A stretch of DNA of 64,000 nucleotides. Origin: JACKAQ01 sp965227145 (GTDB lineage Bacteria > Calditrichota > Calditrichia > RBG-13-44-9 > J075). A program made the translations under genes and the position numbers. Positions 16,701-25,516 of this stretch are shown piece by piece. Under the pieces are notes generated by a model. The model worked only from the letters and a program-made list of their open reading frames with translations, made no database searches and was not told where the DNA came from. The stretch's first letter is position 1; each line of letters begins with the position of its first letter. The DNA lies in the NCBI GenBank assembly GCA_965227145.1, contig OZ245730.1, forward strand, positions 5,704,001 to 5,768,000, read 5' to 3'.

Positions 16701-19700
16701 GCCCGATCCACTGGATTTTGTCGAAACGCCCACGCAGTTCGCGGATGTCTTTCAGCCCGAGTCCGGCGAGTGCGCGGATGACCTGCATCTGCATGATCAG
16801 CAGTGCGTTGATCATCTGGCGGGAGTTGATGTCCACATCTCGGAGGTTTTGCATGATCAAATTACTGGTGGCGATGCCCCGCGAGCAGCCGTCGTGGCAG
16901 TTGCGGTTGCGGTCGCAGCCGATGGCGACCAGCGGCATCGTTCCCCAAATTACGCCGTCGGCGCCGAGCGCCACCGCTTTGATGACGTCCTCGTAGGTGC
17001 GAATTCCGCCGGAGGCGATAAATTTAACGTGATTGCGCAGCCCGTCGCGCACCAACCGGTCGTGAATCAGCGGAATGGCGTATTCGAGGTGCATGCCCAT
17101 CTGCCCTTTGATAATGTTCGGCGATGCGCCGGTGCCGCCGCGCGGTCCGTCCAGCCACACCTCGATTTTCATGCCGTAGGTTTTGGCGTATTCCGCCAGA
17201 TCGCCGCTGAGCTTCAGCGTGTTTTGCCGCACCACATCGATGCGGTCTTTCAGCGCTTCCTCGGTGTTGTCTTTCGCGATGCGCGCGAGTCCCGCGGCAA
17301 TAAATTCGATGTCCACCGACGGCGAAACTTTCACGGAAACCACCGCTTTCGGGTTGATCATCCGCACCATATCGATGAACGATTTCACATCCTCAATCGA
17401 ATAGCAGTTGTGGAACGGGAACGGCGAAATTACGCTGGTGTACGCCAGGCTGATGATCGATTCGCTGTCGCGCAAAACATGCTCGAAATCCAACGGATCG
17501 ATGGTTCCGGCGTCGTGTGCTTCGTACGCTTTTTGCTGAATCAGCCAGATTTGCCGCTTCAGTTCGGGATAAATTTCTTCATCCGCGTGCGAGCGGAACA
17601 GATCGGTTTTGGCGGTTTTGGCAACCTCGTTCAACGGGTGCGCCGCATTTTTCTCGATTTTTTCGATGCGGTTGATCAGCGATTCCAGCTTGTCGATGTT
17701 GAGCTTTTCCAGCCCCTGAATCCCGCGCAAATACGACACGAGTTTGTTCACTTTTCCGGCGAGAATATGCCCGCCGATGCCCATTTTTGCGCCCTGGCTG
17801 TAGGCGATTACCACCCGCCGTGCTTTTTTCATCGTCTCTTTGGTGACGCCGAAAAGTCCGGTTTTAAGTTCAGTAGAAACATAAGGTTCGTCCTGTTCGC
17901 CGATCACGTCGTAAAAGAGAAACGGCTGCAGTTCCGGGTATTGGGCCAGCGTTTCGTAAATGCTGGCGTGCGTTTCCGCGGTGACGCTGTTTGTGTTCAA
18001 AATCTTTTTGATTTTCGCGACGGTGTAATAATTGTCGTGTTCAAAAAATCCTTTGATCAGCGACATTTCCGGTTCGGTAACAAATAGTGGTTCGCCCTTC
18101 CGGTTGAGGAAAAAGCTGGTCGGGTAGCCGCCTTCGCCGGTGTCAAATTGAATGCCCAGCGCCCGGGTTGCGATGACGTGCGCCCGCCAGGTATCCAGCC
18201 CGATGGAGCCGACCGATTTGCCGCCGAGCATCCACGGGGCCTGCAAAATGAGGTTTTTGTCCAGCGGCAGCGCGGTGGAAATGTCGTCCAGTTCTTCGTC
18301 CGGAATGATGTCCGGATCGCGCTGGTAGAGAATTTTCATCACGTCGAAACCGTCGCCGAGCAGACCCGTGCCCTTCACATTTTTCAATTTGTAAAGTTCG
18401 GGATCGCCCGCAGCCATTCGCCCGAGCGATTTGATGAGCGCGCCCGGCCACACATGGTCACGGTGATAAACAGTCTGGTTGGTCTCGCCGAGTTCGTAAA
18501 AATAATGCGGCGAACGCAGGTTTTCTACCCGCGATTTCAGCTCGCTGTATGTTGGCGAAACGCCCGTTGGCAGTTGTTCCGCTTCGATATTTTCTTTGTT
18601 GAGCTGCTCAAATTCCTGCAATTTCGATTCTTTTTCGAGCACATTTTTCTGCAGGCGTTCTTCCAGTTCGTAAAAATCGATCAACCGGCCTTCTTCGCCG
18701 ACGGTCTTTTTGATGTCTTTGAAACCGGCGGCGCCGAGCACTTCCAGAATCTGGATTTTCCGCGATTCCATCTGATTGTTGAGGCGTTTGATCGCCCATT
18801 CGATGTCCAGATTGATCAGCTTTTCTGTGGTGGTTTGCGCTTCCAAAATCGCGCGATAGGCATACGGATCGAGCGCGAGCAGCGCTGCGAAATCGAGCAG
18901 CGTGGCTTCCGCGCCGCGCTGAACGGTTTTCTGACTGTCCGATGCCAGGCGAATCCCGCCGGAGGCGATGATGCTCACCTGATGGCGGCGTCCGGTGTTC
19001 AGCAAATAATGGTGAATATCGCGAACTGCGCCGGAAGTCACGAAATACTGATCTTTATTGCGCAATCCGTGAATGTGCAGCACATCCACTTCGAGGAACA
19101 TGAATTCCTCGATCTGCGCTTTCAGCTCGGGCAAAATTTCCCCGGCGACGATGTCGTATTCGCTCACTTCCAGATATCCGCAGATCAGCGGGCGGCTGCC
19201 GTGCAGCGATTGCGCGGATTCGCGGATAAAATCGATGGTGCGTTCCATCTCTTTGTGCGGCGTAATTTCGAACATGGGCATGCTCCACAAATCGATAAGC
19301 ATACGCCGCCGCACGTGCGGATTTACGCGGATGTGGTCGATCATTTCCAGATCGACGCGCGGCACAACCACTTCCGGCAGGCGTTCATATTTGCCTTCTT
19401 TTGTCCAGAAATCGTAATATTCCAGAATGCGGTTGAGTTTGATGGTCACCAGCGAGTTTTGTTTTTCGGCAACTTTGATAAGCGCCAGCTCCACCCGACC
19501 GTTGCTTTGCAGGCGTATGTGGTTGTAAAGCATCGGCGTTTTCAACTTGATTTTCGGGAAGGGCGGATTGTCCAGATTTTCCGATGCATCAAATTTGCAA
19601 TAGCGATGGCGTTGCCCGAGTTGCACCGACAATTCCTCGTCAGGATCGCCTTCGTGCAAACGGTTTTGCGCCGGTCCAACGATGTGGAAATGCGAAAACC

Positions 19701-22377
19701 GCTCCGCATCGAACCCGATGCCCATGTGGCGATCGCCCTGCCCCATCCCGGAAACCGGGATTTGCCCGGTGGATGCTTCTTTGTCAATTTCGATCAAATT
19801 TTCGGCAGTGAGATAAATATCCGCCATCTCCGACAGTTCCGGCGATCGCTGGATGGTGGTCGTGTCGGTCAAAAAACGTTTTTCTTTTTCCCAATGCTGC
19901 TTTTCGTCTTTGTCCACCGCGTTTTCGATCAGGTCATCCACAAAATTGCGTTCCACCTGAATGGCTTTGTTCTGCGGACAGAAGTTGATACATGCGTTAC
20001 ACAACGCGCAATTTTCGTCGATCAGTTCGGGAATTTCGCGGGGATTGCCCTGCCGCGCGCCGTAAATGCAGGCGTTTTCGTGGGCGCACATGCCGCAGGA
20101 AATGCAGGTATCTTCATCAATATATAATTTGGAATAGGCGTAGCCGCGCGGATATTTGATGTTCAATCCGTGCTGGAGGTGGCTGCGCTCCTCTTTTTGC
20201 ACCGCTTTTGTGTGCTCCACATACAGCGGGCTTTCTTTCATAATGTCCCAAAAACGATCGACAAATTCGGTTTTGCCGGCGTCGGTCAGTCCGAGCACTT
20301 TTTTGAACAGCGGATTGTCCTCGACGAGATCGAACATATCGGTCAATTCGATGTCTGTCGGGCAAACGCGGGTGCAGTTGTCGCAGCGGGTGCAGACCAG
20401 AAATCCGAGCGCTTCAGCCTGATCAATTTCCACGCCCTGCGCGATGCGGTTGGCAGTTTTCCGCCGGGTGATGGGCGTGCCCACGCCCCACATGCCGAAC
20501 ACATCGCTGGTGGGACACACTTTTTCGCAACTGTCGCATTCAGCGCAGGCGCTGTTAACCGTCAAAATATCGTTCCGCGAAGCCTGCAACTGCGGCGGCA
20601 CAACCGTTGGGAAAACCACTTTGTTGGCGCGCCACAACAGCTTACCAGGAGAAAATTTGCCATTCCGTTCCCAACCTTTTTTGAGGGTGCCCACTGCCCA
20701 TTGCATCGGCAGCGGCGACAAATTTTTGAATGCTTTCAGCGCCATTTTGCGACCGCTGTGGTTCACATATTTGGCCTGATTGATCAGCCGGTCCGGGTCC
20801 ATTTCCCGCTTCAGTTCCTGAAGGCGATCGACTTTTTCGGGATTGCTGTTGCGCAGCGCTTTCAAAAACGGCAGGTTCCAGATGCCCGTGCCATACGGTC
20901 GTCCGCCAAAAGCAATCGCGGTTTGCATCATAAACGGCACGAGCCCGAAATACACTTTGTGGCGGCTCGTTTCTGTGTCCGCCAGCAAAATCGACTGAAT
21001 CATAATTTCGTTATTTTGCAACACATGCGCTTCGTTTTTAACCGGATTGCCTGTCCAGTTGGTCACGGCAGCCTGAATAAAATTCAGATATTCCGGCAAT
21101 TTTTCTTCGGGAATAATCGCCTCGCTGACCAGCATGGAGGGTCCGCGCTGTTTCATTTCCACCGGCGCAAAACGGTGCTCCCAAAATTTGTGCGCCACGC
21201 TTACGCCCAATCGCCAAAACGGTAATTCGTGATAGCGGCTTTGCTCGCTACGGGAGTTGAACGGATAAAATTTGAGGGCTTTTTCGTAATCTTCCTGCTG
21301 ATCAAATTCCATGACCACCACATGCTGCAAATCGCGGAGCTGATCGGCGACATCCAGCGAGCGGCGGGCTTTGCTGATTTTCAGATCGTCATCTTTGGCA
21401 ACCGCTTTTTCCAGTGATTTTTGCGCTTTCTTTTTGGCGATTTCATGCGTCGTTTTGATGTAATTCTGGTCAAAATAAAGCATTGACGTGGGTTGCAATT
21501 CCCATTCGCGAACTAATTTCAAAAAGTCGCGGACATGGTTGGGGTTTGTGAATGAAAACGCGTAGGGTTTCGATTTATAGGTTTGCGGCTTTACCTTTAG
21601 CGCAACGCCAACAACCACGCCAAGTTGCCCTTCACTATCGAAAATTTGCCCGAACAGCGGATCTTCCGGGGTGAGCGTTGCCCACTGACCGTCCGGTTTC
21701 AGCATAAAAATGGCTTCCACAGAACTGCGCACATGCCCGTATTTATACGCGCCGATGCCCAGCCCGCCAGTAACGACCCAACCACAAATCGTGCCGCTGT
21801 TGGGATTGGTAATTTGCTGGCGCAGCGCAAAGCCGTTGTCGCGCAAGTAGCGTCGCATATCCGCAAAAATGACGCCCGGGCCAACCGTGAGCCGCGCGTT
21901 TTCCGGGTCAATTGCGTGAAAATCGAGATAGGATAAATCCAGCACAATTTCGTTATTTAACGGCACAGCGCCGCCAAACGGCCAGGTTCCCGCACCGCGA
22001 ATGGTGAATTTCACCTTTTCCGAACGGGCAAATTCGATGAATTTTTGCACATCTTCCAATTTTCCGGGGCGCACCACAAAGCGGCATTTGATGTTCAGCA
22101 AATTGCGCTTCAGCGCCTGCGGAATCATGCTGGTGCCGGTGTCGTTGTGGTAAATTTGTTTTTGCAAATCCGTTAGCGAGAAAATCACTGTCGCGTCGCT
22201 CAGGCGTTTTCGCAGGGTTTGATACACGGCATCCTGCTTTAGCGCAGCGGATGATTGCAATGCGTCGCGATAATTTTCAAACAGCAGTTCCACAGCGTTT
22301 TGCTGCGATTTCACCCGCTTTTCCGCGGATGCGTTCATCAAAAACCGGAATTCCTTATCAAATGGAATAGTGCTCAT
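13687..22377 (-). CDS. giant flavin oxidase / iron-sulfur / glutamate synthase fusion
   Basis: A 2896-residue protein. Order seen: FAD_binding_4 domain of the GlcD/D-lactate dehydrogenase type (about 98-270; RGAGTWPFGGAV) and its C-terminal cap (to about 550); Cys motifs for two 4Fe-4S clusters at 611/614/617/621 and 662/665/668/672; a ferredoxin-like pair at 758/761/764/770 and 790/793/796/800; a region like the glutamate synthase central domain (about 900-1200); the FMN glutamate synthase domain (about 1275-1850; DGPRGGTGASP, Cys 1821/1827/1831); a class II glutaminase domain starting at Cys1930 (TNCGVAAVIG; later LATG, NAHPF, HNGE, TDTE); and the GXGXG helix (about 2600-2830). Normal GltB runs glutaminase-central-FMN-GXGXG. 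Here the glutaminase is moved and an oxidase replaces the need for GltD, which is absent. It should make glutamate from glutamine and 2-oxoglutarate using electrons from an unknown organic donor. Confidence 0.85.
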   Translation of the reverse strand: MSTIPFDKEFRFLMNASAEKRVKSQQNAVELLFENYRDALQSSAALKQDAVYQTLRKRLSDATVIFSLTDLQKQIYHNDTGTSMIPQALKRNLLNIKCRFVVRPGKLEDVQKFIEFARSEKVKFTIRGAGTWPFGGAVPLNNEIVLDLSYLDFHAIDPENARLTVGPGVIFADMRRYLRDNGFALRQQITNPNSGTICGWVVTGGLGIGAYKYGHVRSSVEAIFMLKPDGQWATLTPEDPLFGQIFDSEGQLGVVVGVALKVKPQTYKSKPYAFSFTNPNHVRDFLKLVREWELQPTSMLYFDQNYIKTTHEIAKKKAQKSLEKAVAKDDDLKISKARRSLDVADQLRDLQHVVVMEFDQQEDYEKALKFYPFNSRSEQSRYHELPFWRLGVSVAHKFWEHRFAPVEMKQRGPSMLVSEAIIPEEKLPEYLNFIQAAVTNWTGNPVKNEAHVLQNNEIMIQSILLADTETSRHKVYFGLVPFMMQTAIAFGGRPYGTGIWNLPFLKALRNSNPEKVDRLQELKREMDPDRLINQAKYVNHSGRKMALKAFKNLSPLPMQWAVGTLKKGWERNGKFSPGKLLWRANKVVFPTVVPPQLQASRNDILTVNSACAECDSCEKVCPTSDVFGMWGVGTPITRRKTANRIAQGVEIDQAEALGFLVCTRCDNCTRVCPTDIELTDMFDLVEDNPLFKKVLGLTDAGKTEFVDRFWDIMKESPLYVEHTKAVQKEERSHLQHGLNIKYPRGYAYSKLYIDEDTCISCGMCAHENACIYGARQGNPREIPELIDENCALCNACINFCPQNKAIQVERNFVDDLIENAVDKDEKQHWEKEKRFLTDTTTIQRSPELSEMADIYLTAENLIEIDKEASTGQIPVSGMGQGDRHMGIGFDAERFSHFHIVGPAQNRLHEGDPDEELSVQLGQRHRYCKFDASENLDNPPFPKIKLKTPMLYNHIRLQSNGRVELALIKVAEKQNSLVTIKLNRILEYYDFWTKEGKYERLPEVVVPRVDLEMIDHIRVNPHVRRRMLIDLWSMPMFEITPHKEMERTIDFIRESAQSLHGSRPLICGYLEVSEYDIVAGEILPELKAQIEEFMFLEVDVLHIHGLRNKDQYFVTSGAVRDIHHYLLNTGRRHQVSIIASGGIRLASDSQKTVQRGAEATLLDFAALLALDPYAYRAILEAQTTTEKLINLDIEWAIKRLNNQMESRKIQILEVLGAAGFKDIKKTVGEEGRLIDFYELEERLQKNVLEKESKLQEFEQLNKENIEAEQLPTGVSPTYSELKSRVENLRSPHYFYELGETNQTVYHRDHVWPGALIKSLGRMAAGDPELYKLKNVKGTGLLGDGFDVMKILYQRDPDIIPDEELDDISTALPLDKNLILQAPWMLGGKSVGSIGLDTWRAHVIATRALGIQFDTGEGGYPTSFFLNRKGEPLFVTEPEMSLIKGFFEHDNYYTVAKIKKILNTNSVTAETHASIYETLAQYPELQPFLFYDVIGEQDEPYVSTELKTGLFGVTKETMKKARRVVIAYSQGAKMGIGGHILAGKVNKLVSYLRGIQGLEKLNIDKLESLINRIEKIEKNAAHPLNEVAKTAKTDLFRSHADEEIYPELKRQIWLIQQKAYEAHDAGTIDPLDFEHVLRDSESIISLAYTSVISPFPFHNCYSIEDVKSFIDMVRMINPKAVVSVKVSPSVDIEFIAAGLARIAKDNTEEALKDRIDVVRQNTLKLSGDLAEYAKTYGMKIEVWLDGPRGGTGASPNIIKGQMGMHLEYAIPLIHDRLVRDGLRNHVKFIASGGIRTYEDVIKAVALGADGVIWGTMPLVAIGCDRNRNCHDGCSRGIATSNLIMQNLRDVDINSRQMINALLIMQMQVIRALAGLGLKDIRELRGRFDKIQWIGLKERVEFRIRQRREHSKRKDQVIAKNEREQHQVGQTNCGVAAVIGTHPVPSFVLDEALHAMKNRGMDGVGVGKTLCFTDFPHHYAYRMMVKGRLQLEMEEDLRRRNGKTWTPDEFRKEARTMLLKFRHKLAEKIKTVFLDPYFDYAGETDVRKVRENYKLDANRKERDYREFGNENTDPGDIFRFFVRVKPQILAAFVETDLLVADRYNYIREYFPDVTAKNYRDNDKFMQKAEDLFVFNHSVQLTQTLYQWDALGDDWQAFLKDNEDFRDNFGVLTEDDPFSKKNLDKFGEAYLEALLAFVKRYPPMLHKEKFMPRIRKIATVMSCGKNFGVWKTAGREIPWETPAAPNNIIHVRLATGSVVEQMNAHPFAKLHTALTHNGETTNYETLKQRVEQFGLPPLATTDTEVAALKFHLVADELEYPDWALFEAFSPTTGDDLALIDPSMRGQLEEVQRVEFTSSPDGPYQYLCLRHFPERNVTERVDLKDPADLRPGTSAFWYDEKNGEKRAFSVIASEEQACQKVLALLDREGVIDGSTSDYVMVSKGMINRFHYDDSGKVIDYEFLDRYGKKIELEAAGEHYSIRREAAKTPENAAELESEMRKNAGRLRFWIRENLAEWDFNTFRWVMERITDKGSRIKESTNGKPKSDAPKLLSSTETIDTLTYFIDYARTMNTGNKAKSAIIDIAKTLLHEFIDELPQREPQQWALATIKNTDVAEPKSGQTLIVDATGFEPEGIDPKKAFAAFLSLAYDRGWRKFLLYRVNGQRLISTAVMGKVDSDDVEIDVYGTPGEYFGAFMQGGTIRCHSNAQNFTAMGMHHGNLYIHGNAGKVNGYASKGGKVVILGDIVDRAWTNSVNDPRCQNLQVHVLGSASKYCGESLMGGDFFFGGMFFDQDGKLRMQERPYRGTKLMGGASRGNFLFFDPHDRLDPHQYSHAKFEEITPELWEYWQERVMETLQLAGVELSTKNGKTFTFEVDEQPYALSPENFRLLVPKGGQKGYESH
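14779..14815. repeat. heptanucleotide repeat inside the glutamate synthase fusion gene
   Basis: On the coding strand about four GGATAAM-type heptamers in a row (GGATAAC, GGATAAA, GGATCAA, GGATAAA), giving a low-complexity linker (ITDKGSRIKES) between the glutaminase and GXGXG domains. Gain or loss of one 7-bp unit would shift the frame. A related GGAAAAA array stands at 28998-29079. Confidence 0.7.
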
Positions 22378-23040
22378 ATCTATCGATACCTGCCTGATAT
22401 ATGTTGAAATTTGTCAGCGGATTCAGCCAAAAACGGCGTTTTGCGTTGGACCTGATTACCAAAATAAAAGCGGTTTACCCGACGAAGACAATTTGCAGCA
22501 ATACAAATCCGAATAGTGTAACCGCACAAATATGTAAAATGATGGTTCAAAGCGCCAAATGTTTTCAAAATTCACCTGCCGGACGTCCACAAAAATCACA
22601 ATCCTGAAATAATTTTTTAGTAATCGGCAAAATTTTTCATAAACGTGAGTTAAAAGCAGTTATATCTTTCGCCAAAACCTGATTTAGTAAGTTGAATTGT
22701 AACGCGCCGGGTCCGCGAAAATCAGGAAACGCCCAACCGGAATTTTAATCGCAAAATTTGTTTATATTATTTTATTTCGTTATCTTCAGCCGCTAAAAAC
22801 ATTATCCGGTGTATAAAATCCAATCGGGAAACGGCAGTTGACCTCGCAGCTTTTTGCTCACATTGAATCTGATGACAGGTATTTCACATCGCTTTCGGAC
22901 ATCGCACAAAAGGGCCGTTCGCCAAAGATCCAACAAAACTGACAATCGGAAATTTCCTTTTTCTGCGCTGTATTTCAACTTTTCAGATAAAACAAACAAA
23001 TAATAGAAGATAGATTTAATACTTAACATCAGAGGTAGAT
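22378..23040. other. 663-bp divergent intergenic region
   Basis: It separates the leftward glutamate synthase fusion from the rightward DUF1508/OmpA gene and should hold both promoters. An AT-rich part near 22755-22790 (TTTG, 20 bp, TATCTTC) resembles the TTTG/TAnnTTTG promoters of Bacteroidota. The fusion gene has only a weak binding site (AGG 13 bp before ATG). No RNA gene or convincing coding sequence is seen. Confidence 0.5.
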
Positions 23041-25452
23041 ATGAAATTTCAGATTGAGCAGGTGCCGGGTGGCGACGGGTTTCAGTTCCGGTTGCTTTCG
23101 AATGCGGAAGACGTATGGCTGACCAGCAGCACATTTGCGGATCGCGATGCGTGCACGGCAGCAATACGGACGGCAATTGACCGGATTGCAGATGAAGACA
23201 ATTTCGAAAATCGGGCGGAAAACGGGCAGTTTTTCGCGGTGCTTTCGGATGAAAACGGCGCCCGATTGGCCATTAGCGAAGGGTTGGCCAGCACGGCCGC
23301 TGCCGCTTCGCGAATCAGCGCCATCGCAACTGAAGCCGAAGCGCAGGAAAATTACGAAGTTACCCTGACGACAACAACCCTTACGAGCGCGGCGTTGCCG
23401 TCATTTTTGGGTAGTGCGTTCACCAATTTCGAAGAACTTTACGATTTCACCCTCAGCTCTGCCTCAAATCAACCGGGATTCGAACTGTTCCAGAGCGACA
23501 AAGATCAGGAATTTTACTTTTTCTTTAACGATGCTGCCGGAAAATCCATTTTATACAGCCGCGGATATAAAGATACATCGCGCCGGAAAAAGCGCATCGG
23601 GCAGGTGATCAAAAACGCCCAGCGCGAGGACAAATACGATCGTCACGAAAGCGGCGGTCAATTTTATTTCATCCTCAACGGCAGCAACGGGCAGGAAATC
23701 GCCCGCAGCCCCATGTTCGGCAGCGAAGCGGAACGGGAAGCCGCGATTGCTTATCTGATGGGCAACGCCGGCGAATACGCCTCGCTGTACATCAAACCGA
23801 AACGCAAAAGCCAGAAAAAAGCGGTCAACCAGTATAATCTGGATCGCAAATCGACTTCCGGCAACGAAGGATTCGAAGACTTTCGCAATGCGGAAGACAA
23901 ACAACATTATTTTCATTTGAATGATCAAAAAGCGGCGGCGCTGCTGTTCAGCCAGGGATATGCCTCCGTAAAAAGCCGCGATAACGGCATTCGTTCCGTG
24001 ATCAAAAACGGTGGCGATCGCACCCGTTACGAATTGCGCGAAGAAGGCGGCAAACACTTTTTTATCCTCCGTGCCGGAAACCGGCAGGAAATCGCCCGCA
24101 GCCGCAATTTTGCAACGGTTGCCGAGGCGGAATCTTACATCGATTATCTGGTTGGCAAATTGCCCGGTTACGCCGCGATTTATGGCGTTGCCGCCGGCGA
24201 AATTGCCACGACCCAAACCGAATCGTTTACGCTGACGGTAGATCGCGATGAACCGGAGCCAGAAGCGCCGGCATCCAAAAAAGTAATCGATGATTATTTG
24301 CCCTGCGATGAATACGCGGGCGAAAGGGGATTTCACAAATTTTATCGCGAAGACCGCAAGGAATATTACTTCAGCTATATTAATGATGATGACGAAGTTG
24401 TGCTCCGCAGCGAAGGATACACCACTGCAGCCGCGCGCGATAACGGCATCGAATCGGTGAAGAAAAACGCGCCGATCGAAAAGCGCTGGTTGAAAGAAAC
24501 CGCGATTGACGGCAAATATCATTATTTTGCGCTGCGTGCCGGGAACAATCAGGAAATTGCCCGCAGTTGCTATTACGAATCCAAAGGCGCGATGCTGACT
24601 GCATTTGGCTGGCTGAGCGGTGCACTCGGATTGTTGGGCGCTGCCGCCGCTGTTGCTGCCGCACCTGCACCCACACCCGCACCCGCCGCTGTTGCAGCGG
24701 CAACACCTGCGCCGTCGCAACCGGTTGCCAAAATTGCCAAATCGGCACCGGTGGCTGTACCGCCGCCACCCGCGGCTGCGCCGGTTCCGCCGCCTGCCGC
24801 GGCAAAAAGCGGTGGCATTCCGTGGGGGTGTTTAATTCCGCTATTACTGGTGTTGTTGCTGGCTGCATTGTTCTTCCTGTTCCGTGGCTGCGAAGCAGAA
24901 AAACCGGTCGCCGCGCCGCCGGCAGCCACCGAAGTTGCGCCACCCGCCGAACAACCGGCAGCGCAGGAAAGAACCGCACCCGCAGCAGAAACTACCGAAC
25001 CGGCAAAACCGGCACTGCTCGGTCCGACCGCAGCGGCATTAGGATTTGCGGCAGATTCTCCGGAAGGCATGCTGGCAAATTATCTCAGCGATCCGGCCAG
25101 CACGTTTCCGAAAACATTCCGTTTGGCAAACCTGAATTTCGAAACCAATCTGGATCAGCTTGAACCGGCAGCAAAAGCCATTTTGGACAAAGTGGCCAGA
25201 GTACTGGAAGCATACCCGGCTGTAAAATTCAGCATCGACGGGCACACGGATAATCGCGCAACGGAAGCATACAATCTGGATTTATCCGAACGCCGCGCGA
25301 AGATGGTGGGCGATTATTTCCGTGGAAAAGGCATCATTTCTTCGCGATTTACTACCCGCGGATTTGGCGAAAGCCAGCCGGTTGCCAGCAATGACACACA
25401 GGGCGGACAATATCAGAATCGCCGGGTGGAACTGGTTGTAACTGAAAGATAA
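23041..25452 (+). CDS. DUF1508 (YegP-like) repeats with OmpA peptidoglycan-binding domain
   Basis: An 803-residue protein. The N-terminal half carries about four DUF1508/YegP-like units (near 1-100, 148-245, 275-380 and 415-520; recurring FxxFRxxxxKxYYFxxND and ILxxGNxQEIARS patterns). A Pro/Ala-rich linker follows (about 540-595), then one membrane helix (CLIPLLLVLLLAALFFLF, about 600-620), a second Pro/Ala/Glu-rich linker and an OmpA C-terminal domain (about 690-800; FSIDGHTDNRATEAYNLDLSERRA) that binds peptidoglycan. There is no signal peptide, so the DUF1508 part is probably cytoplasmic and the OmpA part periplasmic, which would tie the inner membrane to the cell wall. ATG follows AGAGGTAGAT. 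A terminator follows. Confidence 0.85.
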   Translation: MKFQIEQVPGGDGFQFRLLSNAEDVWLTSSTFADRDACTAAIRTAIDRIADEDNFENRAENGQFFAVLSDENGARLAISEGLASTAAAASRISAIATEAEAQENYEVTLTTTTLTSAALPSFLGSAFTNFEELYDFTLSSASNQPGFELFQSDKDQEFYFFFNDAAGKSILYSRGYKDTSRRKKRIGQVIKNAQREDKYDRHESGGQFYFILNGSNGQEIARSPMFGSEAEREAAIAYLMGNAGEYASLYIKPKRKSQKKAVNQYNLDRKSTSGNEGFEDFRNAEDKQHYFHLNDQKAAALLFSQGYASVKSRDNGIRSVIKNGGDRTRYELREEGGKHFFILRAGNRQEIARSRNFATVAEAESYIDYLVGKLPGYAAIYGVAAGEIATTQTESFTLTVDRDEPEPEAPASKKVIDDYLPCDEYAGERGFHKFYREDRKEYYFSYINDDDEVVLRSEGYTTAAARDNGIESVKKNAPIEKRWLKETAIDGKYHYFALRAGNNQEIARSCYYESKGAMLTAFGWLSGALGLLGAAAAVAAAPAPTPAPAAVAAATPAPSQPVAKIAKSAPVAVPPPPAAAPVPPPAAAKSGGIPWGCLIPLLLVLLLAALFFLFRGCEAEKPVAAPPAATEVAPPAEQPAAQERTAPAAETTEPAKPALLGPTAAALGFAADSPEGMLANYLSDPASTFPKTFRLANLNFETNLDQLEPAAKAILDKVARVLEAYPAVKFSIDGHTDNRATEAYNLDLSERRAKMVGDYFRGKGIISSRFTTRGFGESQPVASNDTQGGQYQNRRVELVVTER

Positions 25453-25480
25453 TCAATTGTTTGGAGAGTAAATTTGTTAA

Positions 25481-25512
25481 GGGCGGCAGTATTTTCTGCC
25501 GCCCTTTTTTTT
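25481..25512. terminator. bidirectional terminator
   Basis: Nine-bp stem GGGCGGCAG/CTGCCGCCC with a TATTTT loop and eight T. It sits between the converging DUF1508/OmpA and MATE genes and can serve both. Confidence 0.88.
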
Positions 25513-25516
25513 GAAA

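Noticed and set aside
14959..18087. A long rightward open frame opposite the glutamate synthase fusion (and another at 18148-20127)
   Set aside because: The leftward frame has all recognised domains; the opposite frames give low-complexity sequence rich in His, Phe, Val and Arg with no domain, a normal by-product of codon bias in a long gene.
22380..22568. A 62-codon leftward frame ending just before the start of the glutamate synthase fusion, as a leader peptide
   Set aside because: No ribosome binding site, no attenuator hairpin, no run of one regulatory amino acid and no recognisable similarity.
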